Positions 17,172 to 25,287 of a DNA stretch of 64,000 bases are shown piece by piece. The stretch lies in the NCBI GenBank assembly GCA_022843025.1, contig JALHOL010000005.1, positions 124,001-188,000 of the forward strand, written 5' to 3'. Each line of letters opens with the position of its first letter. Positions within the stretch are counted from its first letter, which is position 1. The translations under genes were made by a program, and so were the position numbers. Source of the stretch: Paracoccaceae bacterium (GTDB taxonomy: Bacteria; Pseudomonadota; Alphaproteobacteria; Rhodobacterales; Rhodobacteraceae). The notes under the pieces were generated by a model, which did no database searches, was not told the origin of the DNA, and was given only the letters and a program-made list of their open reading frames with translations.

Positions 17172-18047
17172 ATGCCTTCGCCCAACCCGGCCTGGGAGAT
17201 CAAACCGCTTGCCGCAGGTCTTTACCTTGTCGCCACCCCCATCGGCGCGGCGCGTGACATCACGCTGCGCGCGCTGGATATCCTTGCCTCGGCCGATGTG
17301 CTGGCGGCCGAGGACACGCGCACGTTGCGGCATCTGATGGAAATTCACGGCATCCCTCTGAACGGGCGGCAAGTGATCCCGTGCCATGACCATAACGAGG
17401 CTGCCGCCGCCCCGCGCCTGCTGCGTGCGGTGGCAGAGGGAAAGTCGGTCGCCTATGCGTCCGAGGCGGGCACGCCGCTGGTATCGGACCCCGGTTTCGT
17501 GATTGCGCGCGAAGCAGTCGCGCAAGGGCTGCCGGTGATCGCAGCGCCCGGTGCATCGGCGGTGCTGTGTGCGCTGGCGGTTGCGGGCTTGCCGGCGGAC
17601 CGGTTTCATTTTGCTGGCTTCCCCCCGGCCACGCACAGCGCGCGGCTGCGGTTTCTGGAAGAGTTGCGCGAGGTGCAGGCGACGCTGGTGCTCTACGAAT
17701 CGCCCAAACGGCTGGCGGCGTCGCTGGCCGATGCTGCCACCGCGCTGGGGCCGGGCCGACAAGGCGCTGTGTGCCGGGAATTGACCAAGCGATTCGAAGA
17801 GGTGATCCGCGCACCGCTGGGCGAACTGGCAACGACCTTTGCCGCACGCGAGGTGAAGGGAGAAATCGTGGTACTGATCGACCGCGCCGACCTGACCCGC
17901 GCCGATTCCACCACCTGGGAAGAGGCGCTGGACCGCGCCATGACCACCCTATCGGTCAAGGACGCCGCCGCCATGGTGGCCGAAGCCTTCGATCTGCCGC
18001 GCCGGGATGTGTATCAGGTGGCGCTGGCGCGGGGAAAAGGGCGTTAG
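17172..18047 (+). CDS. rsmI: 16S rRNA (cytidine1402-2'-O)-methyltransferase, 291 aa
   Basis: This is a tetrapyrrole-methylase-fold SAM enzyme that methylates C1402 in the ribosomal P site. Visible motifs: LYLVATPIGAARDITLRAL near 18-36, LAAEDTRTLRHLM, the VAYASEAGTPLVSDPG substrate/SAM loop (family form SDAGTP, here SEAGTP), VIAAPGASAVLCAL, and LYESPKRL. The frame stays open far upstream, but the first sensible start is the ATG at 17172, after which the conserved sequence begins. It is followed by yraN, a conserved pairing. Confidence 0.95.
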   Translation: MPSPNPAWEIKPLAAGLYLVATPIGAARDITLRALDILASADVLAAEDTRTLRHLMEIHGIPLNGRQVIPCHDHNEAAAAPRLLRAVAEGKSVAYASEAGTPLVSDPGFVIAREAVAQGLPVIAAPGASAVLCALAVAGLPADRFHFAGFPPATHSARLRFLEELREVQATLVLYESPKRLAASLADAATALGPGRQGAVCRELTKRFEEVIRAPLGELATTFAAREVKGEIVVLIDRADLTRADSTTWEEALDRAMTTLSVKDAAAMVAEAFDLPRRDVYQVALARGKGR

Positions 18048-18120
18048 GGAAATCTTCGGAAATTTGTTGCAGTCTTGGGGGGAGCGGGCAAAATCCGGGC
18101 GGCAGTAAGGGGTGAAGTGG

Positions 18121-18531
18121 ATGCAGATTTGTGACGATGTTCGGGGCATCACGCCTGCCGCTTCGGACGCGCAGGTGGTTCGGGGAAAAAGGTCCTATCT
18201 GGCAGGATTGGCAGCCGAAGATCAGGTCGCGCGCCATTATTCGGGTGGCGGGATGCCGGTCTGCGCGCGCCGTTGGCGCGGACGTGCAGGTGAAATCGAT
18301 ATCATCGCCCGGGATGGGGACAAGGTGGTTTTCATTGAGGTGAAGCAAAGCCGCACGCATGACGAGGCGGCGGCGCATTTGACCCCTTGGCAGATGCAGC
18401 GGATCTGGAACACGGCCGAGGAATTTTTGGCAGGCGAACCGCAAGGGGCGCTGACCGATGTGCGCATCGACGTGGCTTTGGTTGATGGCATGGGGCGGAT
18501 CGAAATCCTCCAGAACGCCTATGCGGCCTGA
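18121..18531 (+). CDS. yraN: UPF0102/YraN-family endonuclease-like protein, 136 aa
   Basis: This is a small restriction-endonuclease-fold protein. Typical features are GLAAEDQVARHY, the RRWRGRAGEIDIIARDGDKV core with the acidic active-site pattern (E-I-D), and the VFIEVKQSR strand carrying the ExK pair. Its biochemical role is poorly known in the family. A GTG three codons upstream is possible, but the ATG at 18121 has AAGGGG with 8-base spacing. It lies 73 bases after rsmI and probably forms one transcript with it and gshB. Confidence 0.88.
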   Translation: MQICDDVRGITPAASDAQVVRGKRSYLAGLAAEDQVARHYSGGGMPVCARRWRGRAGEIDIIARDGDKVVFIEVKQSRTHDEAAAHLTPWQMQRIWNTAEEFLAGEPQGALTDVRIDVALVDGMGRIEILQNAYAA

Positions 18532-18716
18532 GGCTTGCCATTTCGCGGTTGCGGGTGGCTAGGCGCGGCAATCGGGCAGGGTGCGGTCGGACGATTCATT
18601 CACGCGGGCTGCTGTTCTGCCCGGCAGGAGGCCATGGCCGCAGACAGGCGCGGGACTGGTTTGCATCCGGGGCGCGGTTGCGCCATCAAGGGGTGACTGA
18701 CAGCCCGGAGTGAAAG

Positions 18717-19661
18717 ATGCCTCTCAAGGTCGCCCTGCAGATGGACCCGATCGGTTCGGTGAACATCAACGCTGATTCCACCTTTCGGATCGCGCTTGAG
18801 GCGCAGGCACGGGGGCATTCGCTGTTTTTCTACACGCCGGACCGGCTGGCCTTTGTCGAAGGCCGGGTGATGGCGCGGGGCTGGCCGATCGAGCTGCGCC
18901 GCGAGGTGGGCAATCACGTGACCTATGGCGAGGAAACCGAGGTCGATCTTTCCGATTTCGACGTGGTCTGGCTGCGGCAGGATCCGCCTTTCGATATGGG
19001 CTACATCACCACGACGCATCTGCTGGACATGATCCATCCCGGCACGCTGGTGGTGAATGATCCGTTCTGGGTGCGCAACTTTCCGGAAAAGCTGCTGGTC
19101 CTGCGCTTTCCCGATCTGACGCCGCCCACGGCGATTGCCCGCGATCTGGCCACGATCCGCGCCTTCAAGGCGCGCCATGGCGACATCATCCTGAAGCCGC
19201 TTTATGGCAATGGCGGCGCGGGGGTGTTCCGTTTGGACCCGAATGACCGCAACCTCGCCTCGCTGCACGAAATGTTCACCGGCATGAACCGCGAGCCGCT
19301 GATCGTGCAGAAGTTCCTGCCGGCTGTGTCAAAAGGCGACAAGCGGGTGATTCTGGTGGATGGCGAGCCCATCGGTGCGATCAACCGCGTGCCGCAGGAT
19401 GGCGAGACACGGTCGAACATGCATGCGGGGGGGCGGCCCGAAAAGATCGGGCTGACAGAGCGCGATCTGGAGATTTGCGTGCGGATCGGGCCGGTTCTGC
19501 GCGAAAAGGGACAGGTTTTCGTGGGCATCGATGTGATCGGCGACTGGCTGACCGAGATCAACGTAACCTCGCCCACAGGATTGCAGGAACTCGAGCGGTT
19601 CGACGGCACCAATGGGGCTGCACGCATCTGGGAAGCGATCGAGGCGAAGCGGTCGCGGTAA
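18717..19661 (+). CDS. gshB: Glutathione synthetase, 314 aa
   Basis: This prokaryotic-type GshB joins gamma-glutamylcysteine and glycine with ATP. It has the N-terminal substrate domain ([20 protein letters not shown]) and an ATP-grasp domain with [35 protein letters not shown] and [15 protein letters not shown] metal-binding residues ([10 protein letters not shown] near 280). Its length matches E. coli GshB. The 185 bases before it hold no gene that I can see. It is convergent with comM across a hairpin array. Confidence 0.96.
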   Translation: MPLKVALQMDPIGSVNINADSTFRIALEAQARGHSLFFYTPDRLAFVEGRVMARGWPIELRREVGNHVTYGEETEVDLSDFDVVWLRQDPPFDMGYITTTHLLDMIHPGTLVVNDPFWVRNFPEKLLVLRFPDLTPPTAIARDLATIRAFKARHGDIILKPLYGNGGAGVFRLDPNDRNLASLHEMFTGMNREPLIVQKFLPAVSKGDKRVILVDGEPIGAINRVPQDGETRSNMHAGGRPEKIGLTERDLEICVRIGPVLREKGQVFVGIDVIGDWLTEINVTSPTGLQELERFDGTNGAARIWEAIEAKRSR

Positions 19662-19664
19662 GGG

Positions 19665-19772
19665 CGAATTTTCTGCGAAAATTCGAGGCTGCCTTCTGCG
19701 AAGGCAGTTTTGTGCGCGGCTCAAGTGAGCCTGGGCTGACGCTGAATTTTCGCAGGAAATTCGTTGCGTCAG
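19665..19772. repeat. Array of four hairpins between gshB and comM
   Basis: CGAATTTTC-TGC-GAAAATTCG (arms at 19665-19673 and 19677-19685) is followed by CTGCCTTC-TGC-GAAGGCAG (19689-19707), GGCTCA-AG-TGAGCC (19718-19731), and a larger hairpin with CTGACGC/GCGTCAG outer arms (19736-19772) and GAATTT/AAATTC inside. The first two stems differ but share the TTC-TGC-GAA tip. The last hairpin reaches the comM stop codon. It is likely a bidirectional transcript end. Confidence 0.7.
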
Positions 19773-21283
19773 CCCTTTGCTCCGATGACCAGACGGTAAC
19801 CGACGGCTTCGGCGATGTGTGGGCGGCGGACGGCTTCGCTGCCGTCCAGATCGGCGATGGTGCGGGCCACGCGCAGGATGCGGTGATAGCCGCGCGCCGT
19901 CAGGCCAAAGCGTTCGGCGGCGCGCGCCAGAAAAGCACGCCCCTCGGCATCGGGGCTGGCGGTTTCTTCCAGCAGGCTGCCCTCCATATCGGCATTCACC
20001 CGCAGACTGGGATGGGCGGCGAAGCGCGCGGCCTGTCGGGCGCGGGCGGCGGCGACGCGGGCGGCGACGGTGGCAGAGGTGTCGCCGGTCGGTGGCAGAT
20101 CAAGATCCTGCCACGCCACGGGCGGCGCCTCTACCCGCAGATCGAAGCGGTCCATAAGGGGGCCCGAGATGCGGCCCAGATAATCCTCGCCGCAGATCGG
20201 GGCCTTGGTGCAGGCGCGGGCCGGATCGGTGAGATAGCCGCATTTGCAGGGGTTGGCGGCGGCGATCAGCAGGAAACGGCAGGGATAGCGGATATGGGCA
20301 TTGGCGCGGGCGACCACGACTTCGCCCGTCTCAATCGGTTGGCGCAGGGTTTCCAGAACGGGGCGCGCGAATTCCGGGAATTCATCCAGAAAGAGCACCC
20401 CATTATGGGCAAGGCTGATTTCACCCGGTTTCGCGCCTTTGCCGCCGCCCACGATGGCGGCCATGGACGCGGTATGATGCGGTTCGCGGAAGGGGCGGCT
20501 GCGGGAGATGCCGCCTTCGCTGATCAACCCCGCCAGCGAATGTACCATGGAGGTTTCCAGCGCCTCGGCCGCCGAAAGGGGCGGCAGGATGCCGGGCAGG
20601 CGGGCGGCAAGCATGGATTTACCCGAGCCGGGGGTCCCGATCATCAGCATGTGGTGGCGGCCTGCGGCGGCGATTTCCAGCGCCCGCTTGGCGCGTTCCT
20701 GACCCTTGACCTCGCGCAGGTCGCGCGGGGCGGGGCCGGTGGTGACCTCGCCCGCCTCGGCGGGCGTCAGGGCCATCTGGCCGGTGTAGTGGCGCACGAC
20801 CTCATCCAGCGAGGCTGCCGCGAGCACCTGCACCGCACCGACCCAGGCCGCCTCGGGGCCCGAGGCGCGGGGGCAAAGGAGCGCGCGGTCCTCCTCGGCG
20901 GCGGCCATGGCGGCGGGCAGCGCACCCGCGACGGCGATCAGGCGGCCATCGAGGGACAATTCCCCAAGCGCCACCGTCGCCTCGACCATATCCTTGGGGA
21001 TGATGTCGAGCGCGGCGAGCAAGGCCAACGCGATGGGCAGATCGAAATGCGATCCTTCCTTGGGCAGGTCGGCAGGGGAGAGGTTCACGATGATCCGGCG
21101 CGAAGGGAGCGCGATGGACAGGGCGGCAAGGGCGGCGCGCACGCGTTCCTTCGCCTCGGACACGGCCTTGTCGGGCAGGCCCACCACGCCGAAATAGGGC
21201 ATGCCGGGGGCCACGGCGCATTGCACCTCGACCATCCGCGCCTCAACCCCTTCGAAGGCCACCGTAAAGGCCCGTGCCAGCAT
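19769..21283 (-). CDS. comM: YifB/ComM-family Mg-chelatase-like AAA ATPase, 504 aa
   Basis: The N-terminus MLARAFTVAFEGVEARMVEVQ with VGLPDKAVSEAKERVRAAL is the Lon-protease-like ComM domain. The AAA core has Walker A GTPGSGKSM and Walker B VLFLDEFPEF, and a C-terminal Mg-chelatase domain follows. ComM is a hexameric branch-migration helicase that helps integrate DNA during natural transformation, and is also widespread in species not known to be competent. The frame is open 41 codons further upstream, but conserved sequence starts at the ATG at 21283, preceded by GGGCGGGG. Confidence 0.93.
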   Translation of the reverse strand: MLARAFTVAFEGVEARMVEVQCAVAPGMPYFGVVGLPDKAVSEAKERVRAALAALSIALPSRRIIVNLSPADLPKEGSHFDLPIALALLAALDIIPKDMVEATVALGELSLDGRLIAVAGALPAAMAAAEEDRALLCPRASGPEAAWVGAVQVLAAASLDEVVRHYTGQMALTPAEAGEVTTGPAPRDLREVKGQERAKRALEIAAAGRHHMLMIGTPGSGKSMLAARLPGILPPLSAAEALETSMVHSLAGLISEGGISRSRPFREPHHTASMAAIVGGGKGAKPGEISLAHNGVLFLDEFPEFARPVLETLRQPIETGEVVVARANAHIRYPCRFLLIAAANPCKCGYLTDPARACTKAPICGEDYLGRISGPLMDRFDLRVEAPPVAWQDLDLPPTGDTSATVAARVAAARARQAARFAAHPSLRVNADMEGSLLEETASPDAEGRAFLARAAERFGLTARGYHRILRVARTIADLDGSEAVRRPHIAEAVGYRLVIGAKG

Positions 21284-21327
21284 GATCCCCGCCCTTTTGC
21301 CCGGTGTGAGCCTAGGGCGGGAATGGT

Positions 21328-22200
21328 TTACGATCGGTAAATTGCCATGAAAGCGGGCCAGGCTTCGGGGTCGGCCACCGTTTTGTCGCGGCAGAATGCG
21401 TTGCAAAAGCCAAAGCGGCGGCCATCCAATTCCAGCGCATGGGTGACAGGGGTGCCGGAATAAGGGCAGAGGGCGTTTTCGGTATCCAACCCCTCGACCG
21501 CCCGCGCGGGCAACGGCGTGGGGCCGGGCCAGGGGCGGGTGGGGTAGTCGCGGCGATAATAGTCCTGATCCGCGCCGTCGATCAGGCCCATGGCCCGCCA
21601 GCGGCGGAAGGACGGGTGCGAAAGGTGGGCCGCGACATAGTCCATCCCGGCAGAGCCCATGGGAAGGTCATAGGTGGCGATGCGGGTGGCGACGGGGGCG
21701 AAGAAAGCATCGGCGGCCGAATAGTCGCCACAGAGCCAAGGGCCGGTACTGCCCGTCTGTTCGCGCGCCCAGCCCCAGATCACCTGCAACCTGTCCAGAT
21801 CGGCCAACACTTCGGGCGGGGGGCTGCAATCGGTATAGCTGACACGCAGGTTCATCGGGCAATAGCCGCGCAGGGCGGTAAATCCTGCATGCATTTCGGC
21901 CGCCAGAACGCGGGCAATGGCGCGGGCCTTTGGGTCCGCAGGCCACAGCCCCGCCTCAGGGTGGCGGGAGGCGAGTTCCTCGGCAATGGCGATGGTTTCT
22001 GGCACAACCACGCCATCGGGGGTGCGCATGGTGGGTGCGGTTTTGGCGGGGTGAAACTGCTTGAGCAGGGTGGGCAGTTCATCGGTATAGAGCCGCGCGC
22101 GGTGGAGCTTTACCGGAATGCCGAAAGCATCGAAGAAGAGCCAGCCCCGCAGGCTCCAGGATGAATAGGCACGGTCGCCGATCACGAGGTCATAGGTCAT
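21328..22200 (-). CDS. Glutathione S-transferase with C-terminal Cys-rich module, 290 aa
   Basis: Residues 1 to about 235 are a GST-like protein: a thioredoxin-fold N-terminus with YSSWSLRGWLFF (Ser motif near 13-14), a PTMRTPDG cis-Pro region and VPETIAIAEEL, then the all-helical domain. The last 47 residues form an extra module with LCPYSGTPV (Cys245), His254 and FGFCNAFCRDK (Cys266, Cys270), which looks like a small zinc-binding knuckle of the YHS/TRASH kind. The substrate is unknown. It sits 44 bases before the comM start codon and may share its transcript. Confidence 0.82.
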   Translation of the reverse strand: MTYDLVIGDRAYSSWSLRGWLFFDAFGIPVKLHRARLYTDELPTLLKQFHPAKTAPTMRTPDGVVVPETIAIAEELASRHPEAGLWPADPKARAIARVLAAEMHAGFTALRGYCPMNLRVSYTDCSPPPEVLADLDRLQVIWGWAREQTGSTGPWLCGDYSAADAFFAPVATRIATYDLPMGSAGMDYVAAHLSHPSFRRWRAMGLIDGADQDYYRRDYPTRPWPGPTPLPARAVEGLDTENALCPYSGTPVTHALELDGRRFGFCNAFCRDKTVADPEAWPAFMAIYRS

Positions 22201-22301
22201 AGGTACATCCCCTGTTTCGGGGCGACCCTAGCCTGCCGCAGCGCGGCAGGGAAATGGCCTTTGCTGATGCGATACATCACGGGCTGTGATCACAAACGGC
22301 G

Positions 22302-22886
22302 TCAGGGGCAGTGGTTGACCGCAATCAGCGCGCGTCCTTGCGGGCCATGGTCGATGCGAGTGACCGACAGATTGTCGATGCCTTGGGCGAAGACCTCGGC
22401 CGGGGTGCAGGCGCGGGCGGCCTGCACCTGTGTAAGGATGGCACCGAAATGCGCGACGATCACCAGATCGCGCCCAGGGTGGGCCGATATCAGCCGGTCC
22501 ACGGCGGCGGTGACGCGGGCGGCGGCGGTGTTCCAGCTTTCGCCACCCGGCGGCGTGTGGTCGCCCGGGTCTTCCCAATAGGCGCGGGACAGGTCGGGGT
22601 GGGTTTGGGCGATCACATCCCAGGGCTGGCCGTCCCAGTCCCCGAAATGCAATTCGCGCAGGGCGGGATCATGCGGCAGGCGGTGGCGGCCATGGGCCAG
22701 CGCATCGGCTGTGGCAGAGGCGCGGATCAGATCGGACGAGATCAGCATCGCATCCCGTGGCAAATGGGCATCCAGCCGGGCGATGCGGGCATGGTCAGAC
22801 AGATCGGCAGGCACATCGCGCCAGCCGACCATGGTTTTCTCATGCGTCGGGCCGTGACGGACCATCCAGAGCCGGGTCACATCCAT
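22302..22886 (-). CDS. cobC: Histidine phosphatase, probably alpha-ribazole phosphatase, 194 aa
   Basis: This is a phosphoglycerate-mutase-like histidine phosphatase with the catalytic RHGPTHE at residues 10-16, a DLIRASATADAL segment with the second Arg, LRELHFGDWDGQPWD, and VIVAHFGAI containing the second His. It overlaps cobU by 10 bases. The CobC/CobU pairing points to the cobalamin lower-ligand pathway (removal of phosphate from alpha-ribazole-5-phosphate). Histidine phosphatases are hard to assign from sequence, so the substrate call rests mainly on context. Confidence 0.75.
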   Translation of the reverse strand: MDVTRLWMVRHGPTHEKTMVGWRDVPADLSDHARIARLDAHLPRDAMLISSDLIRASATADALAHGRHRLPHDPALRELHFGDWDGQPWDVIAQTHPDLSRAYWEDPGDHTPPGGESWNTAAARVTAAVDRLISAHPGRDLVIVAHFGAILTQVQAARACTPAEVFAQGIDNLSVTRIDHGPQGRALIAVNHCP

Positions 22887-23437
22887 GACGGCATCCGCCC
22901 TTTGAGCAGCAGGGGCAGCCCCGCCATCACTCCGACCACCAGATCGGCCTGCGCGGCCATGCGCTGGTTCAACCGCCCCTGCGCATCGCGGAAGGTGCGG
23001 GCAAGGGCATTGTCGGGGACGATGCCCCAGCCAACCTCATTGGACACCATGATCACCGGGGCGGGGCAGCCCGCCAGTGCAGCCAGCAGCGATGCGGTTT
23101 CCGTCTCAAGATCATGGTCGGCCAGCAGGTGGTTGGTCAGCCACAAGGTGGCGCAATCGACCAGCACCACCTCGCCCTGCCCTGCCCCGGCCAAAGCGGC
23201 GCAGAGGTCAAGCGGAGCCTCGATCGTTTCCCACCCTGCCCCCCGGTCGGCCCGGTGGCGGGCGATACGGTCGCGCATCTCATCATCCCAGGCCTCGGCC
23301 GTGGCGATATAGCGGCGCGGGCGGGTGCTGCCGGTGGCCAGCCGTTCGGCAAGGGCCGACTTGCCCGACCGTGCGCCGCCGATCACAAAGGTGAATCGTG
23401 GAAGCAAGAAAATTTCGTCGGTGATTGATCCAGTCAA
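22877..23437 (-). CDS. cobU: Adenosylcobinamide kinase/guanylyltransferase, 186 aa
   Basis: This bifunctional enzyme phosphorylates adenosylcobinamide and transfers GMP to it. It has the P-loop GGARSGKS near residues 20-27, RYIATAEAWDDEM with the guanylylated-His region (IARHRADRG), LVDCATLWLTNHLL, and SNEVGWGIVP. The start is uncertain: the TTG at 23437 has a GGGG stretch upstream, but the P-loop usually lies closer to the N-terminus, and a second TTG at 23407 would fit that. The longer form would overlap the -35 region of the divergent rpoH promoter. Confidence 0.9.
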   Translation of the reverse strand: MTGSITDEIFLLPRFTFVIGGARSGKSALAERLATGSTRPRRYIATAEAWDDEMRDRIARHRADRGAGWETIEAPLDLCAALAGAGQGEVVLVDCATLWLTNHLLADHDLETETASLLAALAGCPAPVIMVSNEVGWGIVPDNALARTFRDAQGRLNQRMAAQADLVVGVMAGLPLLLKGRMPSWM

Positions 23438-23455
23438 GTGCGCGCCCCGTATCTA
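23426..23455 (+). promoter_or_regulatory. Candidate RpoE (ECF)-type promoter of rpoH-II
   Basis: TGATCC (23426-23431) is followed after 18 bases by TATCTA (23450-23455), about 55 bases before the rpoH start codon. TGATCC with an 18-19 base spacer is the -35 pattern known for Rhodobacter RpoE, which controls rpoH-II in R. sphaeroides. The -10 match is weaker. Confidence 0.55.
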
Positions 23456-23508
23456 TCCTTGAAAATGGCAGGAAATGCCTCTGCGCGTTGTCTGACTGGG
23501 GGTTCATC

Positions 23509-24387
23509 ATGGCGCTCGACGGATATAACGACCAAACGATGTCTCGCCAAGCGATGCGGGCGGAACTTCTGGATGCGGAAACGGAATTGCGGCTGGCTTA
23601 TGCCTGGCGCGATCAGCGCGATGAACAGGCGCTACATCGGCTGGTGACAGCTTATATGCGGCTGGCGATCAGTATGGCGGCGAAGTTCCGCCGTTATGGC
23701 GCGCCGATGAATGACCTGATCCAAGAGGCCAGCCTTGGCCTGATGAAGGCGGCCGAAAAGTTCGATCCCGATCGTGGGGTGCGCTTTTCCACATATGCCG
23801 TGTGGTGGATCAAGGCGAGCATTCAGGATTACGTGATGCGGAACTGGTCCATGGTGCGGACGGGTTCCACCTCCAGCCAGAAGGCGCTGTTCTTCAACCT
23901 GCGCCGGGTGCAGGCCAAGCTGGAGCGTGAAGCATCGCAGCGCGGCGAAACGCTGGATCAGTTCCAGCTGCGTCAGTTGGTGGCCACCGAAGTGGGCGTG
24001 TCGCTGGCGGATGTAGAGATGATGGAAGGGCGGCTGTCGGGTTCCGACTTTTCGCTGAACGCGGCGCAGTCGACAGATGAAGACGGGCGCGAATGGATTG
24101 ACGCGCTGGAAGATGATGGCCCGCAGGCGGCCGAGTCGGTGGAAGTGGCGCATGATGCGGAACGCCTGCGCCAGTGGCTGGTGACGGCAATGGCCGCGCT
24201 GAATGCGCGCGAGCGGTACATTGTGGCCGAACGCAAGCTGAAGGATGAGCCGCGCACGCTGGAATCGCTGGGCGAAGAGCTGGGCTTGTCGAAAGAACGG
24301 GTGCGCCAGTTGGAAGCCGCGGCCTTCGCCAAGATGCGCCGCAGCCTGGAGCAGCAATCGCGCGAGGTTGTCGCGTTGCTGGCATGA
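23509..24387 (+). CDS. rpoH2: RNA polymerase sigma-32 factor, RpoH-II type, 292 aa
   Basis: This is a group 3 sigma factor. Region 2 shows MAAKFRRYGAPMNDLIQEASLGLMKAAEKFDPDRGVRFSTYAVWWIKASIQDY in pieces typical of RpoH, and region 4.2 is ESLGEELGLSKERVRQLEAAA. The QRGETLDQFQL/RLSGSDFSLN segment between them is the RpoH box region, here of the divergent RpoH-II type. In Rhodobacter this factor drives the singlet-oxygen and general oxidative response under RpoE control, agreeing with the promoter upstream. The start chosen is the ATG at 23509; the frame is open upstream without conservation. It is coupled to the next gene by an ATGA overlap. Confidence 0.93.
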   Translation: MALDGYNDQTMSRQAMRAELLDAETELRLAYAWRDQRDEQALHRLVTAYMRLAISMAAKFRRYGAPMNDLIQEASLGLMKAAEKFDPDRGVRFSTYAVWWIKASIQDYVMRNWSMVRTGSTSSQKALFFNLRRVQAKLEREASQRGETLDQFQLRQLVATEVGVSLADVEMMEGRLSGSDFSLNAAQSTDEDGREWIDALEDDGPQAAESVEVAHDAERLRQWLVTAMAALNARERYIVAERKLKDEPRTLESLGEELGLSKERVRQLEAAAFAKMRRSLEQQSREVVALLA

Positions 24388-25205
24388 TGCGTGCCGTGAT
24401 CCCCGTGCTGCTGGCGCTGCATCTTGGCGGGGCGGCAGCAGCACGTGAGATCGCGCCGGATGCTTTGGACAGCCTGCCGATGGTGGATGTCGTCGTGTTG
24501 GGCGAGGTGCATGACAACCCGGCCCATCACCGCAATCAGGCGCGGGCGTTGCGTGCCATCGCCCCTGCCGCGTTGGTGTTTGAGATGTTGCAGCAGCAGC
24601 ATGTGGATGCCCTGCCCGACGATCTGACGGACCGCGATGCGGTTCAGGCCGCGACGGAGTGGGAAGCGCGGGGCTGGCCCGATTTTTCCATGTATCACCC
24701 GCTGTTCACCGCCGCGCCCGACGCCCGCATCTATGCGGGCGATGTGCCCCGCCCCATCGTGACGCGGGCGCTGCGTGAAGGGGCCGCGGTGGCCTTTGGC
24801 GACGCGGCGGCGCAGTTCGGGCTGACGACGCCATACCCGCCCGACGTGCAGAAGGAACGCGAGACCGATCTTCTGGCCGCACATTGCTTTGCCATGCCTG
24901 CCGACGCGATGGGCGGCATGGTGGAGGCGCAGCGCCTGCGCGATGCCGTGCTGGCGCAGGCGGCGCTGACGGCACTGCGCGAAACGGGCGGCCCGGTGGC
25001 GGTGATCACCGGGGTGGAACATGCGCGCACCGATATCGGGGTGCCCGCGCTGATCCGGCAGGCGCAGCCGGGGGTGACGGTGCTGTCCATCGGGCAGGTG
25101 GAACAGGTGCCGAGCGGGCGGCCCCCGCATCATTTGTGGATCGTGACGGATGGCGTGGCCGACCGGGGCGATCCCTGCGAAGCCTTCGGGTCGACCGAAG
25201 GCTGA
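24384..25205 (+). CDS. ChaN-family haem-binding/uptake protein, 273 aa
   Basis: A signal peptide (residues 1 to about 20, VIPVLLALHLGGAAAA) precedes a ChaN-like domain with VVVLGEVHDNPAHHRNQARAL near 38-58, LVFEMLQQQ, and VAVITGVEHARTDIGVP toward the end. ChaN proteins are periplasmic haem-binding factors linked to iron uptake, often lipoproteins; here no lipobox Cys is seen, so the mature protein would be soluble. Its ATG overlaps the rpoH-II stop, so it is translationally coupled to a stress sigma factor, suggesting a role during oxidative stress. Confidence 0.85.
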   Translation: MMRAVIPVLLALHLGGAAAAREIAPDALDSLPMVDVVVLGEVHDNPAHHRNQARALRAIAPAALVFEMLQQQHVDALPDDLTDRDAVQAATEWEARGWPDFSMYHPLFTAAPDARIYAGDVPRPIVTRALREGAAVAFGDAAAQFGLTTPYPPDVQKERETDLLAAHCFAMPADAMGGMVEAQRLRDAVLAQAALTALRETGGPVAVITGVEHARTDIGVPALIRQAQPGVTVLSIGQVEQVPSGRPPHHLWIVTDGVADRGDPCEAFGSTEG

Positions 25206-25287
25206 GGCGCGCCAATCAGGATGCAAGGTTGAGTTTGCGCCCGCGCACCCCTACACCAAGGGCTGACAGGACAAGCGGAGCCTTCCG

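Noticed and set aside
18532..18716. Possible small gene or RNA between yraN and gshB
   Set aside because: No start with a ribosome-binding site, no hairpin and no tRNA-like structure stood out.
22201..22301. Cobalamin riboswitch near the cobU/cobC genes
   Set aside because: No B12-box-like sequence or long structured leader was seen, and this gap lies downstream of cobC rather than ahead of the pair.
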